The translations under genes and the position numbers were made by a program. A stretch of 64,000 bases of DNA, taken from the NCBI GenBank assembly GCA_951804985.1, contig OX638130.1, forward strand, positions 3,314,501 through 3,378,500, given 5' to 3'. The notes beneath the pieces are model-generated. The model saw only the letters and a list, made by a program, of their open reading frames with translations. It ran no database searches and was not told the origin of the DNA. Each line of letters opens with the position of its first letter. The stretch's first letter is position 1. Shown here one piece after another: positions 57,711-64,000 of the stretch. The stretch is from Dryomyza anilis. Taxonomy: Eukaryota > Arthropoda > Insecta > Diptera > Dryomyzidae.

Positions 57711-58238
57711 TATTTTGAAAATTCAGTCGGAAAGCTGTTCTACAAGTTCGTATCTCTGGATCGAGTACAAAATACAAAACACTCTTATGTTTGGTTTAAA
57801 TTATAATAATTAACTTTATTAATTCACTTTAATAAACAACTTTACTAATAACAAATTTTTACAACTGCTGCATGTCCGTTATTTAACTTTACATTGTTCT
57901 CACACGAGAACTTGATCACTTTTCAATCATTACTGAAGAGCTGTGCCTCAGATGCGGCGCCCTTATATCCTACATACATTAGTTCGACAAGTTTCGACAA
58001 GCTTCGATATGTTTCGAGAACATTCTACAATTTTCGTGAATGCTGCATGCTATTTGCATCTGATTCGCACTCATGTGTTTTTATGCGCTGATCTTCCATC
58101 TCTTTCTCGCACACTGCCTCAGTTCGCTGAATGATTTTCCATCTCTTTCTAACACATTGCTACAGTACGCTGAATCGTCGTGCGTCTCATTATCACTTAT
58201 TAAACAGTACAGTGGACAAATTACATCTTTTCGTAACA
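57711..58238 (-). mobile_element. Solo LTR, third copy
   Basis: It aligns end to end with 46424-46970. The left end has mutated to TATTTTGAAAATTCAG, and the right end TTTTCGTAACA is intact. ATAT lies on both sides (57707-57710 and 58239-58242). The minus strand shows GATATAAGGGCGCC and AATAAAG. Same orientation as the other two. Confidence 0.8.
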
Positions 58239-58918
58239 ATATTTAAACATTTATTAACAAATCCAATGAATATATAACTCTTATTGACTCTTATGTTATT
58301 TATAGCGATTATATAATATAGCTAAAAATATAAAAACATTGTTTTCAAAACTAATTTTCAGTGAATACCTTCAATATAAAATAGCAAATACCCCTAAACC
58401 CTCCACTCCCTCCAGTAAAAATAACCATTTTAGTGTCCTGTTCATAGGATGGAATTAGCCAAGGTAAGGGAGAACGACTGTCAGTTAATGCACATCAATG
58501 GTTCATCAAATTATTATTCTAAATCCTCAACTGGAAATTACCTCTTCAGTGTCCTGTTCACAGGATGGAGTTAGCCAAGGTTAGGGAGAATGAACGTCTT
58601 CCACCTGATTATTTCTAACCATCATTCTGAGGCCACCATTACCCCATCCTCACTTATCATCCGTCATCCTCTATTTCCTGGGCTATTTTAAGGTATCCGT
58701 GTTGAGAATGTAATCAGACGTCGGCCATGTTTAAAAACTAGCAATGTCGCTAGCGATGGTATAGGATACCAGCGACCTCCGAACTTAGCTAGACCCGAAT
58801 ATAGCGAATCTCTGTACGGGTGGAACTGTACTTCTATGTAACTCTTGAGACCTTACAATGAAGACCAACAAATAAACTCTAGACATAAACTGCAAAATAG
58901 GAATGACTAGTCATACAG
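58239..58918. other. Non-coding stretch with a short tandem duplication
   Basis: Two units, about 58417-58478 and 58528-58596, share TTAGTGTCCTGTTCA-AGGAT or TCAGTG variants, then GGA-TTAGCCAAGGT-AGGGAGAA. No gene is seen. Confidence 0.5.
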
Positions 58919-59075
58919 ATAGTGACGATATTGATGTGAACGATACGATATGTTCGATAGGAAAGTTCGAAGCGACATATCTAGTTTATTTTTAACAAGA
59001 ATAAAAACGATTTTGGATCGATATCGCATCGATATCGCATCGATATCGTATCGAATTCTGCGAAGATATCGAAAT
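58919..59075. promoter_or_regulatory. Dense CGATA/TATCG cluster
   Basis: CGATA or its complement occurs at about ten places. These include GATACGATATG and TTCGATAGG on the left and three successive ATCGATATCGC-type units at 59015-59050. Clustered CGATA is the known binding pattern of the insulator protein BEAF-32 in Drosophila. It may equally be a short tandem repeat of GATATCGCATC. Confidence 0.45.
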
Positions 59076-60260
59076 GGTTACAAAAAACATTGCAATATCC
59101 ATGAGATAAATATTTAAATATCATGAAGCAACGAAAGTGAACTTTTCTATTATCAAAGTTAGATCGAGAAAGCTTGGAGGAGACATTCTCCAAAACATGA
59201 CAGAATTAGAGCCGCCAACCACGAATTCAATACATCCATGGTGACCGACGATGGTAATGCTGATACGATGCTGAAAGCCCTTTCGTTCTTCGGAATCTTA
59301 CTCATGGACAGAGCGGATGAGGACTCAAACCCGCCCACAAAGTCACCACAGGCCCGGACACGGATGAAGAGATGCCAGCGGACTTTGATGATAACGACAA
59401 ACAGTCATCGCTGTAGGTACATATACCATCACCGACAAAAATCACCGTTGGTACAAGGATCAATGAGGTCTACCCTAATAGGGCTTTTTTAAAAGACATT
59501 GGAGTAAATGGTGCAGGAAAACTAAAATGTAATCTAACCATCTGTTTTTAAGTTATCTTTCTTTCAAGACCCTCTTGAATTTTCTACTGACTCCTTAAGT
59601 ACGCCTAAGTGTGCGTCATTATCATGTATGTGTGCGTATAATTGTGTTGCACATAAATTCATACAATTATTGTAATCAGTATTTTGCATTTATACAAAAA
59701 CCACTGTGCCAACTGAGAAAAATCCACAAAGATATCAAATGAGGTACAAGTAGGTTTTTGTTTTTAAACATTTTCTTTTTAATTATTTATATTTTTGGAA
59801 TTTTTACGACATAGGAGTGTGGGTACTATTAGCACAAACACATATAAAATAGGGGGTTTAGGCTTTTTTTTTTGTTGTCAAACAAATATTCATATGTATT
59901 TATACAATATATGGGCTCAAAGGGGTGCTATGTCGTTGTTGTTTTTGTTTTTATATTACAAATGTTAATTAAAAGACATGAAATGAAATATAATTAAAAG
60001 CATGGTAATGTTTATATTGCAAAAATAACAGCATTGCTAACATTATAAACAAAAAGTGTAACGGTTATAAAAATAAATGGCTTGCTGCTTATCAATATGG
60101 ATGTTTTTGGAATTTTAAAATTGTTGTATTTACAAATATTTTATACTTGAGCTAAAAAATTTTAAGATGTTTTTAACTTTGAAGACACTTTTTACAAAAC
60201 GTGCATCTTTAATATTTTGTCTTAGAAGGGTTTGCGAAATAATAGGAGATGAAGTGTTAG
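59076..60260. other. Non-coding stretch
   Basis: Nothing was identified. The frame at 59238-59492 shows no domain. Confidence 0.35.
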
Positions 60261-60261
60261 C

Positions 60262-61985
60262 TAAAAAAGATGTCGGGAAAAACAGTCGCAGGGAGATTGT
60301 TCCACAAACATATCGTGCGACTGAAGAACGTATTCTCTCTGTAATGCGTGGTTCTGTTGAGAGCCGCGTGAACTACGATGAGGTGGGTTTGTTCGATGCC
60401 CGAGTAGATCGAGAGAACACACGACCTGATGGAATCAGGCCTTGAATTTCCCGAGAACACTTACCATTGTAATGAAGGGTTTTTCAATAAGAGCGCCACA
60501 AAAGTTTTTTTCAAGGGTTTTTCAACAGGGACGCTACAAAAGTAAAGCGACAGGGACAGCAAACGACGCCATATTTCTTGCCGCTCTTTCGACATTTCTC
60601 TTCAGTAAGATTTGCCATTTCATGATGAAAAGATATACGAGCCAACAACGACTCGAAATTATTAAAATTTACTACCGAAATTCGAATTCGTATATCTTTC
60701 CGTCATGAAATGGCAAACCTTACTAAAGAGAAATGTCGAAAGAGCGGCAAGAAATATGGCGTCGTTTGCTGTCCCTGTCGCTCTATTTTTTAGCGTCCCT
60801 GTTGAAAAACTCTTTACCTATAAAAAAAGGCTTACATTTCTAACGGTCCTTCGGTGTTAAAGAGAACCAATAGATGATGAAATATTTTCATCCCCTAATA
60901 AATTATCGCACGTTCTTAAATTCGGTCCAGGAACTCCAAGGATGATTTTGAGGTCCCTGTCCAAATGTGCGAATTGTATTCCATCCTAGGCCGAATATAG
61001 GAAGTGTAGACAGTGCGTAATTCAGCAGGAGTGAAGTATGCCTAACACCGTTTTAAAAAACCGAAGCACTTGGACGCTTCTTTTGACACATCAAATATGT
61101 GATCATTCCAACGGAGGTCACATTGTTTTGCTATGCCCAGAACGTCAAGAGCAGCTGACTCCAAAATATAACAGCGCCCATATTGAGGGAACTCCCTTCC
61201 ATTCTTTTGTGGGACAGCAGACAATATTAGATCTTGCTTACATTAAAATCAACTCTATTTACAAGACCCCACTCGGAGATTGTTTTAAGGTCATTATGGG
61301 GTGTGTCATTCAAAGTGCGTCTTTTACTCTCAATCTCCAAAGAGTTTGGGCGCTTCTTGAACGAATATGGGTAAATGACAGAAGATCATTGATAAAAACC
61401 ATAAATAGGGACGGAACTCTTTGGAACTCCAGAATTGATGGAATGTTGTTCTGAGAGAACTCCATCCACCGCAACTAGTCTTGAACGACCATGAAGAAAA
61501 CTCGATATCCATAGAGTAAAAGATTCACCGACACCAAATGAAATAAGTTTTGATACAAGGGCTTCCAGCCACACTCGATCAAAAGCCTTGGAAATATCAA
61601 GAGCAACCGCCTTACTCTCGCCGAATAGGTGAATACAATTATACCACTTTTCGGAGAGGACCGCCATTAAGTCACCAGTGGATTTGGTCCTACGGAAACC
61701 ATATTGCCGGTCACTAAGTAATTCGTTTCGCTCCAGACAGTTTACAAGGTGGAAGTTTATTACGCTTTCCATTACCTTGGACAGCGCTGAGCATATAGAA
61801 ATGGGTCGGTAATTGGCAGGGTTCGTAGCCTCGCCCTTTTTCGGAACTGACTGAAACCTTCCAAGAAGATGGAAAAAAACTACGGTCTGACTTGTCCTTT
61901 GGCATGAAGTACTTTGGAATGCGAAGTTTTCGTATAAGATGTGCGTTAATATGAAGTGTTTCGACAAGAGATATCTCATATAACT
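60262..61985 (-). mobile_element. Jockey/CR1-like LINE, reverse transcriptase fragment split by a mariner MITE
   Basis: On the minus strand, 61979 down to 61386 encodes a long RT stretch: NYRPISICSALSKVMES, QYGFRRTKSTGDL, AVALDISKAFDRVW (catalytic Asp block A), FLHGRSRLVAVDGVLSEQHS, then SGVPKSSV where family members have GVPQGSV, and then a frameshift. The C-terminal part (DDTSHLTR-type tail, TICLWNNLPATVFPD) lies at 60257-60460. The MITE at 60472-60814 splits the C-terminal part. It is the longest copy of this family here. Frames are broken, so it is inactive. Confidence 0.85.
60472..60814. mobile_element. Palindromic mariner MITE inserted in the LINE
   Basis: TA is duplicated at 60470-60471 and 60815-60816. 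The outer sequence TTTTTCAACAGGGACGCT is inverted at both ends, and on the left it is present twice, in a decayed outer and a better inner copy. Each arm then carries AGCGACAGGGACAGCAAACG through to the transposase start codon region, shared with 34960-35110. The right arm is thus an inverted copy of the left arm, with a loop of about 50 nt. Confidence 0.85.
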
Positions 61986-64000
61986 TGTTATGCGAAATGC
62001 CCGACCCGTTTAAAAATAGTTCAGTGGATATTATATTACTTAGATTTATTTATACTTTATTTAAGTGGTTTTAAATATTAGTATTTTCTTTTTTTAGTAT
62101 CTCTTACTCATTACTTTCCGATTTAATGGTTTTTAGATGCGTTCAATTACATCTTCCCATTAATATGTTCATCGAAATGTATTTTAAAAGGATTTCGTAG
62201 TTCTAGCATTTATATATTTTATCTACTTCTGTAATTTTTCATTGTTTTAAACTTAACTCGTTTAGTTGTTGTCTTTAGATACATTTTGATGATCTTATTA
62301 ACTCAATTCTGTGGTGTCAATTTACACAAACAATGCAATATACTACAACAAAAACCATAGAGTACTTGATGCCAACAATATTGGTTCATAAAATTTGTTC
62401 GCCTACAACAATGGCGCATAGTCGAACTTGGGTTGTGTTATGCTTGAGTGTTGCTCTTAAGTGTTATTAATACTGCTAATAGAACCCGCTTTATACTATG
62501 TATACCTCACTTCCTCACGAAAATCGCCTAAGAAACCCTCTCATCCATGACAACATTTAAAACGTTTATCGAAAAACGCGTTGCCACTGAAACATAAACC
62601 ACCTACAGATTATAAAGAAACCAACTTCAGGAACCCTTTGTCTTAACCCTACCCCCCAAAACTCTATAAAATAAGTAGCTACTGGTTACTCAGAAGAAAA
62701 ACTTTTTGTTTCCATTTCCAGTTACTTTTGAGCGCACTTTTGAGACGTTGATGCGATTTTCTGATATTAGGTGTTAATTTTCAACCCCTTCACACTTTCG
62801 CACTTGGTTACATGCGACGACGACGACGGCAGGCACTCTCATTGTCTGCTTTTGCGACATCGATCTTTTTACACTTTTACACAGTAGCAACAAACTCTAC
62901 AATAAGAACAAAGCACGCTAAAAGCCTTTAAAAACAACAGGACTCAAGACAAAAGTATTGCAAAGAATGGAACGCATTCCATTCCTGTACGTCTGTCTGT
63001 CTGTCCGTCTGTTTGTACACCCAAAAACACTCGCGAACGCGCACATTTTTAATTGCCCCCGCGGGAGTTGGTGCGTAGTCGCACCTCAAACTTCTTGCTA
63101 TCTACCCACCAAACCCAACTGCTTTCCATATTATTATTATTAAGAAAATGTTCTCGTGGTTCGGGAATGGAACCATGGCTGATGGTTATGCCGCGGTCAA
63201 CAGCAAACACGCAGCCAAAATAACGCATAATTTCGCAGCTTTCAATGGTTTTCATCAATGCTTTCAGCGAAGTTATGGTTATTGCAATGAAAATTGTTGG
63301 TTTAACACTTATTGTTGTAAAGACAATAAATGGAAAATGTGAATATTCTTTGGTATTTTATTGAATATTAGCAGATTTAGATAAAAATATTTATTTTGCT
63401 AAAATATTAATGAATTTTGCCATATAAAAATGTCTGTAACTTATAGCTTGTGTCAATGGGATTCATTTGATTACTTATTTCCGAATTTACCAACATCTGG
63501 TTTTCAATTTCTACTTATTGAAAGTGCCTCGTTGCAGTTATTGTAACAACATGAAACCCTTTATTAACTCGCTTCATTACACCGACTATTGTCTGTCTAG
63601 CAGTAATGATAATGTTCCGGTAAGATACTCCAGCATATTCCCAACTTTAAGTTTCGAAATTTTTGTGCAGAATTGGTAAGTTCTTTGCTGCAACACGTTT
63701 TGCCAGATGACTTGCGGCAGTTTTTCGCAATACCTAGATGGAGTTTCGGCTCGTATGCTGCAAAGTTTTGGAAAATTTATTTATGTAGATTTAACACCTT
63801 AAATGTGCGAATTGTGTTTGGAAAATCAATTATTAAATTGCGCTAATTTGTTGGTTTGTTTTAAATTTAATGAGATGTTGACATTTGTATTATCAAACGT
63901 TTTCCTTTAATGCAAAAATACAATTTGTATTCTACGTTTCATTTTAAATTGCAAGTCAAGTGTGTTAAGATCATTTCTTGCTACCCGGATAATTATATTG
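61986..64000. other. Non-coding end of the window
   Basis: AT-rich to mixed unique DNA. A GTCT/GTCC run lies at about 62988-63015. The frame at 63148-63342 (64 codons with several Cys) has an antisense frame of similar size and no recognisable fold. A clean donor GGTAAGTTC at 63677 follows TTTTGTGCAG by only 5 nt, too short to call an exon. Confidence 0.35.

Noticed and set aside
61038..61454. 138-codon + strand frame
   Set aside because: Antisense of the LINE reverse transcriptase region on the minus strand.
63148..63342. 64-codon Cys-containing frame, possible secreted peptide
   Set aside because: No signal peptide, no Cys spacing I recognise, and an antisense frame of similar size.
63667..63682. 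Acceptor and donor 5 nt apart, possible microexon
   Set aside because: Only 5 nt between TTTTGTGCAG and GGTAAGT; likely chance without transcript support.

Overview
The window is AT-rich eukaryotic nuclear DNA that looks like a brachyceran fly, probably a calyptrate (muscoid or blow fly). Four copies and one fragment of a DINE-1/Helentron-type element carry its signature (CTACACC end, AGTATATATATTCTTGATCAGCAT block, GTCT run, AACGAG-TTGGGAA end). Introns are short (54-69 bp) and non-LTR, mariner, hAT and PIF/Harbinger-like relics are typical of Diptera. Species assignment is inference. No rRNA, functional tRNA, CRISPR or operon was seen.

Gene-bearing part (about 4.7-13.8 kb). Three small genes, all on the + strand, each begin with a signal peptide. 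Two are tandem paralogs (4831-6295 and 9060-10164). Each has a first exon coding a signal peptide plus a long Val/Gly/Ala/Thr pentapeptide repeat. It is followed by a Pro/Gln-rich exon of PQPSG-type repeats and by short exons carrying an IDRIIVPVN motif. In both paralogs exon 1 ends in a TGA that sits directly before a GT, yet the next exons stay open in the same phase. The joined product therefore needs either an upstream in-frame donor (present and conserved) or stop readthrough. The third gene (13308-13655) has two exons and encodes a 93-residue Gly/Arg-rich, Thr/Ala-tailed secreted peptide. I recognise none of these by name.

Rest of the window. From about 14 kb on I find no convincing protein-coding exon. 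Stretches of unique, moderately GC-rich DNA (17.5-19.1, 22.3-24.9, 27.4-28.8, 38.0-38.4, 48.2-49.0, 52.3-53.7, 55.5-57.7 kb) look like intron or intergenic regulatory DNA. A recurring GCAAGGAT word appears in several of them. A duplicated block at 14.35-14.95 kb resembles a non-coding first exon.

Transposable elements and repeats fill the remainder: DINE-1; five fragments of one Jockey/CR1-like LINE; one RTE-like LINE; three same-orientation solo LTRs; a tRNA-derived SINE in two copies; a hAT element with a perfect 8-bp target duplication and an internal 60-bp minisatellite; a PIF/Harbinger-like element hosting a mariner relic; mariner MITEs; foldback elements; and a 19-bp satellite. The satellite forms two large arrays in opposite orientation (50.0-52.3 and 53.8-55.4 kb) around a 1.5-kb unique core, so it could form a giant hairpin.

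Most notable: the conserved stop-at-donor architecture of the paralog pair, the inverted satellite arrays, the 81-bp identical segment shared between unique DNA and a LINE reverse transcriptase, and several nested, datable insertions.
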